64,000 nucleotides of DNA from Henckelia pumila (taxonomy: Eukaryota; Streptophyta; Magnoliopsida; Lamiales; Gesneriaceae). Every line of letters begins with the position of its first letter. Within the stretch, counting starts at the first letter, position 1. The position numbers and the translations under genes are program-made. Positions 23,301 to 34,000 of the stretch are shown here, one piece after another. Below the pieces are notes generated by a model. That model searched no databases. It saw nothing but the letters and a program-made list of their open reading frames with translations, and had not been told where the DNA came from. Location: positions 72,997,442 through 73,061,441 of the forward strand of contig NC_133122.1 of the NCBI RefSeq assembly GCF_033568475.1, written 5' to 3'.

Positions 23301-23871
23301 TGGTAGGTGGCACTGCTGATGTGACTAAACTGGCAAGAAACCCCTGGCAACCACGTCTCAATAACTTCCTAGCACGTGTATAAGAAATCATCGGCGAGAT
23401 CTCACTGCTCGAAGATGCATAGAAAACAAACTGGTCGCCCTCCTCTGGTTTCACTGCCACTGTTCTCTGCCAGAAATCAATCACTGCCCCATTGACTGAC
23501 AACCATTCCATACCCAAAATCAGATCGAATCCAGTCAACGGTAGGACCACTAAATCTGCCCTGATAGTGCGCCCCTGTAAATCCATCTCCATGCCTCTGC
23601 AGATGCTAGTGGTAGAAAGAACCTGTCCAGACGACATGGTTACATCATACCCTATTTCAGCAACCTCGGGCTTAATGCCTATCCGTCTGATAAACTCCAG
23701 GAAGATAAACGAATGCGTAGCTCCTGAATCTAGCAACGCATACGTGGAGTTTCCTCCTACTAGAATTCTCCCTGCACGCAGAAAATCCCAACAATCGCAT
23801 ACTAAACTTACTCTCTCCCAATAAAAGTTATAAATATTTCTCTTAATTAAACACAAGTAAAAAAAATACAT
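20399..23871 (-). pseudogene. Gypsy D pol (protease-RT-RNase H-integrase-chromodomain), broken
   Basis: Reading the minus strand, the protease has LLDSGATHSFIF (about 23735). RT has [20 protein letters not shown] and the catalytic FIDDILIYS (about 22720). RNase H has [13 protein letters not shown] and [14 protein letters not shown]. The zinc-binding integrase N-terminus has [16 protein letters not shown] and [12 protein letters not shown] (about 21500-21600). The integrase core has [13 protein letters not shown] and [11 protein letters not shown]. The chromodomain-like end has [16 protein letters not shown] (20410-20480). Breaks are a 1-nt frameshift at about 23031, TGA at 23009-23011 and TAA at 20789-20791. 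The catalytic DD pair of RT is intact. The mature products would replicate the element's RNA and steer integration towards particular chromatin, but this copy needs help in trans. Confidence 0.92.
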
Positions 23872-23964
23872 CTTACTCTAATCATGCAAACAGATAACCC
23901 ATGCAAATTAAAATCATGAAGTAAATTCCCAAAAATTTCTTAAAAGCATAAGTTAGGATATATC
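23772..23964 (-). other. Non-coding insert between gag and protease of Gypsy D (intron-like)
   Basis: Gag-linker coding sequence ends near 23965 (ADPDTSLIT) and protease coding resumes near 23771 (GRILVGGNSTYALLDSGATH). About 190 AT-rich, stop-laden bases separate them. The 3' edge looks like a splice acceptor (TTTTCTGCGTGCAG). The 5' edge reads ACCGATATAT, where a GT donor would be expected after ACCG. It may be a degenerate intron or a small insertion. Confidence 0.55.
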
Positions 23965-23991
23965 GGTGATTAAGGAGGTATCTGGGTCTGC

Positions 23992-24999
23992 CTACTCAGC
24001 CTACATGACAAACACCCTCCCAGTGGTGTTCTTCCTCTTCGGGCAGTTGTAAGACACATGCCCTGGCTCCTTGCAAAGATAGCATACATTGGACCCCACT
24101 AAACACTTCCCGGTGTGCGGCTTCTGACACTGCGGGCAAATCGGAACTCCTCCAGTCTTAGGGGCCCCGCCCCTCTGCTGCTGCTGACCCTGCGGTCTCT
24201 GCTGATTTGGACCCTTAGATGGCCCTACGTACTGCTTCTTCGCAGGAGGCTGCGAAGTTGCCCTCTGATATCCTGGCTGAAATTGCCTCTTACCCTGCTG
24301 CTCTCTCTGAATCTCCTTTCTGCCCTCCTCAGAACGCAAAGCTCTGCTAACTGCAGCCTCATATGTGGTGACGTCCATCATCCGAACGTCATGCTTGACT
24401 TCAGCCCGCAATCCCTCAATGAACTGCCTCAGCTTCTCTGGTGCACTGTCTGCAATCAAGAGCACAAAATGACAGCCCCTCTCAAACTGACTCACGTACT
24501 CCACCACTGACTTGTCCCTCTGACGGAGACTCATAAACTCTCGGACCATGCGACTGCGAACATCCTCCGTGAAGTACTTGGTGTAGAAGATACGCCTGAA
24601 CTCTGCCCAAGTCAAGGTAGGAAGGTGTACTCCCCTGATAGCGCCCTCCCACCATAAAGCTGCATCTCCCTTCATCATATAGGTTGCACACTTGACCCGG
24701 TCAGCATCAGTAATCCCCATGTAATCGAAGATGGTCTCGAGGGATCGAATCCATCCCTCAGCAACTAGCGGATCAGTAGTGCCCAAAAACTCCTTCGGTC
24801 CCTTCTTCTGGAACCGCTCAGCCACGTCCTCCTCATGTGACAGCCTCGGGCGCGCCGCCTGCTGCTCCAACAGAGCAGTAATCCCAGCCATCATGTTTTC
24901 ATTGGCCTGCTCCAATGCTGAAAGAGGGTTCTGCGGAGGTGGAGGTAGAGGTCCTCTGCGTCTATTCATCTGTCTGGGAGGCATTCTGCACCACCACAT
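23992..24999 (-). pseudogene. Gypsy D gag with zinc knuckle
   Basis: The ORF opens at an ATG at 24999, or at the nearby ATG at 24984, which starts MPPRQMNRRRG. A retrotransposon gag domain follows, with AEGWIRSLETIFDYMG, DAALWWEGA and EFMSLRQRDKSVVEYVSQF. A Q/P-rich linker leads to a CCHC zinc knuckle, CYLCKEPGHVSYNC (about 24050-24095), which binds element RNA. Two TAG codons, at 24001-24003 and 23992-23994, close the frame between gag and protease. Gag assembles the cytoplasmic particle in which reverse transcription occurs. The gag body itself is uninterrupted over about 330 residues. Confidence 0.9.
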
Positions 25000-25169
25000 T
25001 TTTCTTTACGTAAATCGCAATGCATAACTTAAGGGTTCTAAAACTTTACTAACATGAAAATCTTAAATCATTACATATGCTCCTTATAATTCCTAAGAAA
25101 ACAATTAAAACTTACAGACCGATAGTGAGATTTCTGAGCTTTACGTGGCAGATGGACACCCTCCAAGGA

Positions 25170-25187
25170 CCGTGCTTTGATATCAAT
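25170..25187 (-). other. Degenerate primer-binding site of Gypsy D
   Basis: On the minus strand the sequence after the 5' LTR reads TTGATATCAAAGCACGG. It differs from the usual TGGTATCAGAGC tRNA-Met site by two G-to-A changes. Confidence 0.7.
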
Positions 25188-27770
25188 TGAAACATCTACT
25201 ACTAATAAATGCGAAAAATTATTTTATATACTAAAAATAATACTATACATATATGCCCATACATATATGTAATTCAAACTAACATATAAATAATATCAGC
25301 ATGAAATAAAAATAAGTTTTGCATGCTCCAAAAACACAAAGTGCGGAAATACTAAAGTAATAGTATAATTTGCTTAAAAATCAATAACATAATAAAAATG
25401 TATATGAAATAAATCCTAAATCATCAAACGGTCACGGGGCCAATGTTCCGTGAGCTCATATGTCCTCACCACCGATAGGAGCTACAAAAAAAATCATCTG
25501 TCTCACCTGCACCATATAAGCGTAGTGAGCCTAGGGGCTCAACATGTCTAAACTTGGATAACAAGGTTTAAAATAATACATCACATAATCATACTAATAC
25601 ATATACATGATACATGAGCATGAATGAAAATATTTTTCATAACATAAATACTGAAACATAAATCTTAATCATAAACATCATCTTTCTTCATCATACATAA
25701 CATAATTGAGCATGGTATTTTTGAAACAGTCTATGGTCATATCCGTAAGTGTGATGCTTATCTGTGCCGACTGATCAGTCTCATAAACCAACGTACGTGG
25801 CGGTGATAAATCACCTCCTATGGTAGTAAACTACCGCATAAATCATATATCATATGGTGGATAACCACCCTTATATCACACTACTTCAAATTCCATCAAG
25901 AAAATATTTTTGCTCAACTCATACATAATCATAATCATAACATATAAAATTTCATGAATGCATGCACTAAAAATTTGTCCGTAGTATATATTTAATTGAT
26001 TTTTCATAATAAATATACTTATACTTAAAATATAAACTTCATGCATAAAATAATTAAATATATATTTCGGACTTAATTATTTTTCATGGTTTGGTCCAGA
26101 CTGCTGGTCTCTCTACTAAGCCTCTTAACTAACTTAAAACCCATTAAATAACTTAAAGCCCATAACTAAATAACTAATTTTAAAAATTATAATTTTTACT
26201 AAAATAAAATACTTAATTATTATTGGGCTTAAATAAAAATATTTAGGCCCATTAACTAATTAATTCCTAAAAATTCATTGGGCTGACCCATAAAATCATT
26301 GACTGGCTCAAAAATTTCTATGGCCCACGAGCCCATAAAAATCATTGGGCTAACTTAAAAATAATTTTGAAAGCCCAAATAAAATTATTTGGAAGCCCAA
26401 ATAATTTTATTTCTAATTAATTGGCCCAAAAACCAATTAAAACATAATATATTTAAAAAAATTAAAATACTCGAGCCCGGCCCACCTAACCCGGACCCAA
26501 ACCGACCTGACCCAACCCACTACCCTACAGACCCAACCCGGACCACCCAGACCCGACCCAGCCCCAACCCCAGCCCAAACCCGATCCCCCCTCCACCTTG
26601 TCCTCGGCTGCGCGAGCAGCAGCCCTTCCAGGGCTGCTGTCGCCTTGCTTCGGCCATGGCCGGCCAGAGCGCCACCGGCAGGACCTTCCCAGGGTCCTGC
26701 CGGTTCGAACCCAGCCTTGGCTTGGCTGGGTCATGGCCTAGCATGACCAGCCGAGCCACTCTTCCAACAAACCCTAAACTGTCACCTACAGCCCCTTCCA
26801 TCAAGTTTCTGATCGGCCAGCCCCCTTACCAGCCTATAACCTAGCCATGGTTCGATCCTTAGGACCCTAACTCACCTCTGACCCGAGCCCCAAGCCCCTG
26901 GACCGAGCCATGCTGAAGAAAACGTGAGCCATGACAAGTAAACACTCAAACATGCATCAAACATCAATAAGATTGCATAATTTCGAAATAACCATATGAA
27001 ATCTGAAAAAAAACGTCATGCATGATTAATAGCTTATATGGTGGCCAAAAGAAAGATTTAAACATGCCTTTTTAATTGATTTACGAAGGTTGATGCGTAT
27101 ACGGGTCTTCGGGACGACGAACGGACCAAAATCTTCACGAACGAGGTTTGATCGGCTATGGGGCTGTGATTTTTCTGAAGAAAGCGTGAAGAAAGGTTGG
27201 AGAGGAGGATGGAGTCGGCTGTTAGGATTTGGAGTAGATTAGGGATTGATTTGTTTTAAATTTTGGTAGATAATAGGTTAAAAAAAGATATTACTAATAG
27301 TATAAATATTATTCCATAAAACTAATATTTAAAAACCCCTAATAATAATAATAATCTGATGGGAAATGCTAAATACCGAAATATTATAATAGGGAATTTT
27401 TAAAATTTAATAAAGGTCATTAAAATGACTTATTTTGGCTAAAAATCAACCCTTAAATAAATATATAATTAAATACTAATATTTTTCCTGACAAAATACC
27501 TTAAAATATTATTTTAAGGCTCATAAACTCATAAAATATTTTTGGCTAAGAATTTTGGTATCTCGTCCATCCACGGTCCCATCTACGCGATCAAAATAAT
27601 AAATTCCTTAAAAATCTAGAATTTCCATAATTATGGGTTAAATGCTAAAATAAATTAAATCATGTATATAAATCACATAATATCACATAAATACATTTAA
27701 TCCTTAATTAAAAATTAATTTCTCCTAATTATGCATGCGGATTTACGTTTTAAAATTTCCGGGTGTTACA
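25188..27770 (-). repeat. 5' LTR of Gypsy D (right copy)
   Basis: It runs from TGAAACATCTACTAC to GGGTGTTACA and carries the TG...CA ends in full. As the 5' LTR of a minus-strand element it would hold the promoter. It is close in sequence to 17793-20353 but not identical. Confidence 0.93.
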
Positions 27771-27775
27771 GGTCC

Positions 27776-28022
27776 GGTCCCGATTTTCCCTTAGGAAAAC
27801 CGGCAACCCGGCGGGTCCAACCCGCCGGGTTGAACGGGTCCGACCCGCCGGGTTGGAACCGTCCAACCCGGCGGGTTGGACACGTGGCGCCCATCAGGGC
27901 GCCCAGATCCAACGGCCACTAGCAAGTGGCCGTTGGATCATTCAACGGTCATGATTTCGTGGCCGTTGAGATCAACGGCCACGATCTTGTGGCCGTTGTT
28001 GACCCGGCTGACACGCCGGGTC
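27776..28022. repeat. GC-rich inverted-repeat region of the hAT 5' part
   Basis: It holds alternating AACCCGGCGGGT and ACCCGCCGGGTT units (27805-27880), followed by three complementary pairs of the type ATCAACGGCCAC / GTGGCCGTTGAT (27908-27995) and GACCCGGC / GCCGGGTC. Many stable hairpins are possible. Such subterminal repeats are commonly transposase-binding sites in hAT elements; here that role is inferred. Confidence 0.75.
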
Positions 28023-28237
28023 AACCGGCTAATTTTTTTTTTTAAAAAAAAAAAAACCTATTTTTCATGATTTTATCTATAAATACCCCCAACCTTCTTT
28101 CATTTTGTTTACACAATTCTCTCTTCATTCTCTCTATTCTCAATTCCTTTTAATTTCTTGAATTATCAAAAATATCAAGTTTCGATTATTGGTTTATTGT
28201 CAATTGTTGATTTATTTTCATATTTATACAATTACAA

Positions 28238-30454
28238 ATGTCCGGAGCGGGATCAAGTCGTAGGGGTGACAAAGGAAAAGGAAAAGAAAAGAGCATCATA
28301 CCACCCGAGGTCGAGTATCCTCAATTCAATGTCGATGGATTTGATCTTGAATATTCCGATGATGAAATTCAAAAAAATTCGACAAGAGGCGCAACAAAGA
28401 CAACAAATTGAACAACCACCACTACCACCACGTCATCATGCAAGTCAAGAAAGTATGAACGATCCGGCGGCCTCTCAAAGACAAACTCGAGCGGTGCCTC
28501 GCCCGACATCCGATATCTTCACTAAACACTTCGACAAGGTGACGTTTCCCTCCGGTGATTTGCAAGCCAAATGCAAATATTGTTCAAAATGTTACAAATT
28601 TAAACAAGGAGGTGGTTATGAAACTTTGACGCGGCATATCGAGAAAAATCATCCGGTGGAAATTGGTATTGATCGTGGTCAGACTCAAATTCCGGCATTC
28701 TCTTCTCAATCGGGTAATGAATCTTAACTATTTAAATATAACGAAGCTAGATTTAGAGAAGAAACAGCTAAATTTTGTGCGGTTGAACAACTTTCTTTTA
28801 GTTTTAGCGATAAATTATCTTTTGAAAATTGGCTTTCTACAAGTGCAAATCCTTCTATTAGACGTATTCCAAGAAATAGTCTCAAACGCACAATGAAAAA
28901 GTTAGTCGTTGATCAAAAGAAAGAATTAATTAAGGAATTTTATAGTTTGAATAATAAAGTTTCTTTGTGTTCCGATATTTGGAGTGATCATTGGCAAAGT
29001 TGTTCATATATGGGTATTACATGTCATTGGATTGATAATAATTGGAACATTCAAAAATAGTTGCTTGCATATAGATGTTTCAACGAATCACACACGGCAC
29101 AAAATATTTCGCAACTTATATTTGTTATTTTAGAAGAATATGATCTACTACCAAAGTTTTTTCAATGTCTTTTGATAATGCTAGTGCAAATACTTCTAGT
29201 ATTAGTGAGCTTATTGAAATATGTAAACCATCACTAGGTGGCAAATTTTTTCATATTAGATGCACATGTCATATTTTAAATTTGTGTGTTCAAGATGGAC
29301 TAAAAAGTTTAGGCATACATATTCAACCAATTAGGAACGCTATTCATTATTTATGGACGCATCCTCAAGTTATGAAGCAATGGGAAAAATTTTGTAGAGT
29401 AAATGGTATGAAGCCTAAGCGGTTTGCACGAGATGTTCCAACTCGTTGGAATTCAACATATAAATTGTTATTATCCTCTTTTGAATATAAAGATTTATTA
29501 TGTACATTTTTTCATCAATTTGTTCAAGCTCGTGATATTTATTTGTTTTCAAATCAATGGAACATATGCACTAGTATTTGTGAAATTTTAAAAGTTTTTA
29601 ATGATGCTAGTGACTAATTATCCGGTGTTTATTACCCTACTTCACATTTAGTTTTAACACATTGTTGCAACATTGCTTGTATTTTTCATGAACATGTTAA
29701 TTCGAATGATAGTGCTTTATCTCAATGTATTCTCGTCATGAAAGCAAAATGAGAAAAATATTTTTTACTCATTCCTGAAATTTTTTTATGTGCTTTTGTT
29801 TTAGATCCTAGACTTAAATTAGATGGCTTAAGCGACATGTTAACATTATATTATAAATCTTTGGAGCCTATTGCGAAAACGATTCTTTCTATCTCATTGA
29901 TTTTGTTTAATATTAAAACTCATTTACTTGATATTTATAATGAATATAACATCAAATATGGTGGACAAATTGTTTCACATGAAACACAATCCATTGCAAC
30001 TATTAATGTTTCTTCTAAACTTACTAAAGCACAACTTTTATTAAGCGAACGGACGAAACGTCCACGAGGATCCTCAAGTTCCAGTCAGGAACTTGAGAAT
30101 TATTTTACCACTACTTTTGATTTTAGTGATACAGATGAGAAAAACTTCGACATTTTGAGATGGTGGTCGCAAAAAACACAAATATATCTAATTTTGGCTA
30201 TAATGGCAAAAGAAATTCTAGCTTGTCTGGTTTCAACAGTTGCAGTGGAGCAAGCATTTAGTATTGGAGGAAATACATTGGACGAGAGACGTTCTAGCTT
30301 AAGGCCGGAAAACTTGGAAGCCCAATGTTTGCTCAATGATTGGTCAAAAGCCGCTACTCGAACACAACATATTCAAAATGATGAAGAAGACCAAGTTGAT
30401 ACCGAAGGAACATCCGGAACTACGACGGGAGGAAATGCGAGTGAAGTAGAATAA
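28238..30454 (+). pseudogene. hAT (Ac-type) transposase, broken
   Basis: The likely start is ATG 28238 (MSGAGSSRRGDKGKGK). Next comes a BED-type zinc finger, CKYCSKCYKF...TLTRHIEKNH (about 28570-28650), which binds transposon ends. The catalytic region contains SLCSDIWSDHWQSC and MGITCHWIDNNW (about 28970-29045), then SFDNASANTSSI, FFHIRCTCHILNLCVQDG and VPTRWNSTYKLL (29165-29470). The hAT C-terminal dimerisation region has WWSQKTQIYLILAIMAKEIL, VAVEQAFS and LDERRSSLRPENLEA (30160-30340). Breaks are an extra A in an A7 run (28371-28377), TAA at 28725, TAG at about 29058, a shift near 29155, TAA at about 29615 and TGA at about 29750. It is no longer able to move itself. Relatives in plants include the RICESLEEPER group, but the flanking termini make a transposon the better call. 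Confidence 0.9.
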
Positions 30455-30859
30455 AATGTAATAGATTTGTAATATTAAGTCATAAGATATTAAGATGTTG
30501 AAATTCTAATATATTATTTATTTAATAAATGTAATAGATTTTCATTATGGAGATATGAAATATTTGATTGAGATTATTTAAAGAATATGTCTTATTAAAA
30601 ATTTGTTTAAAAATTTAATAAATTAAATTTCAAAGGTGCAGTGCTGAACACTGCATTGGCAGCGCTGGGACGCTGCCCCTTCGAATTTAATTCGAAGGTT
30701 TAGCGCCCCAGCGCTGCAAATTAAGCGCTAGGGCGCTGCAATTTTTTTTTTATAAAAAAAATGGCACGGTTTAGCCCAGACCTTTAACCGACGGTTCACC
30801 GAACCCGGACCCGGACCGAAACCGTCGGTTTACCGACCTGGACCGGAACCGGCTATTGT
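30455..30859 (+). other. 3' end of the hAT element
   Basis: AT-rich sequence is followed by short hairpins such as GCAGTGCTGAACACTGC (30639-30655) and TTCGAATTTAATTCGAA (30681-30697). A GC-rich terminal block (30775-30859) contains CCGACGGTT / AACCGTCGG-type repeats. Possible subterminal transposase sites. Confidence 0.6.
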
Positions 30860-30867
30860 ATGGCTCC

Positions 30868-31001
30868 TAGTCCTAGTACCACATAAAACCATAAAAGAGG
30901 GGTGAAACGGTAAAATCAGTCAATCGAGAGACGAGAGTCCCACTCCCGAAACGTCGATAGACTGTATTGTCGTCTGCTCCAAATCCTTTGGTTTCATTTC
31001 A
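30868..31001 (+). promoter_or_regulatory. Remaining native 5' flank of the coiled-coil gene
   Basis: Only about 134 bp separate the hAT right target duplication from the start codon. The tract probably holds the 5' UTR and at most the core promoter. No clear TATA box was seen. The ancestral upstream promoter would now lie before 17672, more than 13 kb away. Confidence 0.55.
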
Positions 31002-34000
31002 ATGGCGTCCCCAAAACTGCTCCTCTTTGTTGCTGTTCTTCTGCCCGTACTCTTTGCGGGAACTTCATATGCAGAATCCTCGTTGTTTGTTGAAGAAGAA
31101 GGTTCCGCTGCTTTTCAGGGCCGGAATGACGCCGTGTCCCAAGCTACGGCGGCCGATGCATCCTTTGAACTGGAACTGCAACAACTCAAGTCAAAGATCT
31201 CTTATTTGGGTATAATTTACTTTCTTTACTGGATTTTTATTGATACCATATTCTTATTTTGGTGGAACATTAAGAAGATCTTCAACCTTGTCTATTTCAT
31301 TTGAGTTTGGATGTGCTTTTTTTGTTTCGAATTCATCGTGTACCGCTGGCTAACCGTATTGATAGGGTGTTTTCTTATTTGGGATTGTGAAATGATTGTT
31401 TGTTGATTGTTGGTTATCATGATCATGATTTATGAAATGATTGAGAATTTTTTTTAGTAGTTTTGGTTTTTTTTTTTATTTTAATGGTTTTGGGATTGAA
31501 GAAAAGAGTATTGAGGAAAAAACGGGCGAGTTGAAAGAAAAGGATGGGAGTGTTGAGCGTTTGGAGAGAGTTTTCCATGAGAAGTCAAATGTATTGGCTT
31601 CACTGCAGAGCACATTGCAATCACTTGGGGTGAGATTTTATACTCAATATTCTTGAAGTCTCGTTTAATGATTTAATAAATGGTGATGTGTTGAATTTTC
31701 TTTTTTCTTTTCATTCTTTCTAGGAAAAGGCATCCTTAGATGTGAAGGGCCGGCCGGTAGAGGTGGATGCTCGCATTAACAACATAAAGAAACAGGTGTT
31801 AACATAGTTACGTGGATTCGGGAAAGATATTATCTTGGCAAATCTTTAATTTGTATTTATGCTTTGTTTTTTGTTGTGTCCTTCTATGAATAGATTGTTA
31901 ATCTTAAGAAGGAGATTGAGGCACAAAATCAGAGAAAGGATGATCTTGAAGTTCGAGCAAATGTAGCAGAGAAACAGATCGAGGGGATGAACTTGAAGCT
32001 TGAAAATGTACGTTCATTGTTGTATAAATCTTTATTTCCAGGAGAATGTTCTGGATGGAAGAGATTACCAGTGTTTATGCCTTTCACTTCGTTACAGCTC
32101 CGAAGGATAAACGACGAACAAAAGTTAAAGATCCGCAATGCTCAGCGTGCTCTACAAGTGGCAGAGGTTTGTTCAACCCCCAGATTACTTCTTCTTTTCT
32201 TTTTGTTATACATTGTGTGCATGTGTAACGGATGCTTCGGTTGGCGTCTACAGGAAGAGATGCTGAAAGCTAAATTGCACGCTTCTTCACTTGCCAAACA
32301 GCTAGAAGAGGTGATTTTATTTTCTCCTTTCTTCATCTTGACTCCTTTTTTAACTTGTTTGTAAGAGTTGCCGCTTTCTGATTCTAGGTTCAACATTGTT
32401 AGATTGAAGGTGGCCTGTTATCTTAACCTTTTTGTGTGATCCATATCTTTGTATTTTTACCAATTTCCTTCAATTTAGCAATTCCAGGTTATCATCTTGA
32501 ATTCATGCGTGCTCTGACAGGGAAACACCTATCAATGCATAAAATTAGCTGTCATTACTTGCAATGCTACACAACTTTTTTTTTTTGAGTACTAATGCTA
32601 TACAACTTAAGAAAGTATTGAAAATGAAAGTTGTACAAGGATTAAATATGTTGTGTTATGGATGTCATCCATGTTAATCCAAGAAAATGACATCGTGAAT
32701 AAGTTTTGCTTATGTTAGAGGATATATTATTTGCCACAGGACATACATGGATGCACATTTAGATTGAGATTTGCCGTAGTGGCACTCTCATTTGGAATTT
32801 TTTCTGAAACTGATGCTAGGAAGTAGTGGCTTTGATGGGGCTGGCAATATAGATATTGGGATAGAATTTTGTTCACTGACTCAGTAAATAGGACAAGGGC
32901 AATCATCTATTTCCTTTAATCCATTGAGATGTGCCGAGTCCTGAACTGGATTTGCATGGGTTAGAGAGAGGCATTGCATCACTTGTATTCAATCTGCATG
33001 ATTGGTTTGCTTTGCTAGTCCGCCCATTATTTCTACGTTCCAGAGTTTGATCAGTAGTGTCATGTTTTAAAGATTTAACATGTATTTTACATGACAAAAG
33101 CCTGAGCTGGCCTGTTCGTTTAAAAGCCTCTCGCATCCTCAGAATTGATGGATTCGAATTAATTTGAATGAGAATCTGTTATGGTTCAATGAAGAATATA
33201 TAATTTCACTAGCTGTGGATGGTTGCTCTTGTACTTTGTGTTACATAGACTAACTTGATTAAATCTAATTATGACTAGGTTCGTCAAGCTTGGTTGCCAT
33301 CTTGGCTGTCTACTCATTTAGTTCATTTTCAGGTAATGTACTTCTCTTATGAGGAAAAGTTTAAGGGAGCTTTCTCTTAATGAATTGTCTTAAACATGCA
33401 GTCATTGGTAATAAGGCACTGGAATGATAATGGGAAACCAGTATTGGATCTGACAATTCAAGAGGTGGTGTGCTTTCACATCATGCATTTTTTTGCCCTT
33501 TACATTTGATTTGAGTTTTATATATCTGTTTCTAAGCTTGATGCCTTTCCATGAAAAAGGTTGCATACATTTTGATATTTTATATTTATATTATATTATA
33601 TTATATTATATTATATTATATTTATATTTATATTTTATATATCTGTTTCCAAGCTTGATGCCTTTCCATGCAAAAAGCTCCATAAATTTTGATATTTTAT
33701 ATGTAACCATTCTGTTTATAATGCCCATTCAGGCTCTTAAGAAGAGATCTGAAGTTGAAAAGTGGATGCAGCCTTACGTAGAGACTTTCAAAACGGTTAG
33801 TTATTTGAAAATGTCATTCATTTTCAGGGTTCAAAATAGGTTCAAATTCTGGTTCTTGTTTAGTAGAGGCCAAAGGGTTCTCTGCTGCTACTCGTGACAA
33901 TGGAAAAAGGTGAATTTTTCGAATGTGGTGGAGCTCATTAGTCTTTGGTGGTAAACTTTTAATGGCCGCTTGTTTTAAAATTGTGGCTCTTGTAATCTTA

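Larger units (their letters stand above)
17793..27770 (-). mobile_element. Ty3/gypsy chromovirus-type element D
   Basis: This nearly 10-kb LTR retrotransposon is in minus orientation. Two LTRs of about 2.57 kb flank gag, protease, RT, RNase H, integrase and a chromodomain-like C-terminus. RT before integrase marks it as Gypsy, and the C-terminus points to a Tekay/Del-like chromovirus. The insertion is framed by the 5-bp duplication GGTCC (17788-17792 and 27771-27775) inside hAT sequence, so it landed after the hAT element. Confidence 0.95.
17680..30859 (+). mobile_element. Ac-like hAT DNA transposon, split by a Gypsy element
   Basis: The element consists of 17680-17792 plus 27776-30859, about 3.2 kb once the Gypsy insertion and one copy of its duplicated site are discounted. 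It encodes a hAT transposase remnant and is bordered by an imperfect 8-bp duplication. Its ends are GC-rich with many CCGG- and GGGT-containing repeats, unlike the AT-rich surroundings. The terminal inverted repeats are weak (left AGACCTGGCC, right GGCTATTGT), so the exact ends carry some uncertainty. Its right edge sits just upstream of the host gene at 31002. Confidence 0.75.

Noticed and set aside
24115..24510. 131-codon leucine-rich plus-strand ORF
   Set aside because: It is the antisense shadow of the Gypsy D gag.
26389..26844. 151-codon proline-rich ORF and its minus-strand partner, with a similar ORF at 19119-19358
   Set aside because: These lie in the GC-rich part of the Gypsy D LTRs, where stop codons are rare by composition. 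No conserved protein features.
31441..31656. 71-codon ORF in the host gene region as a separate small gene
   Set aside because: It is intron 1 plus exon 2 of the coiled-coil gene in the coding frame, preceded by a splice acceptor.
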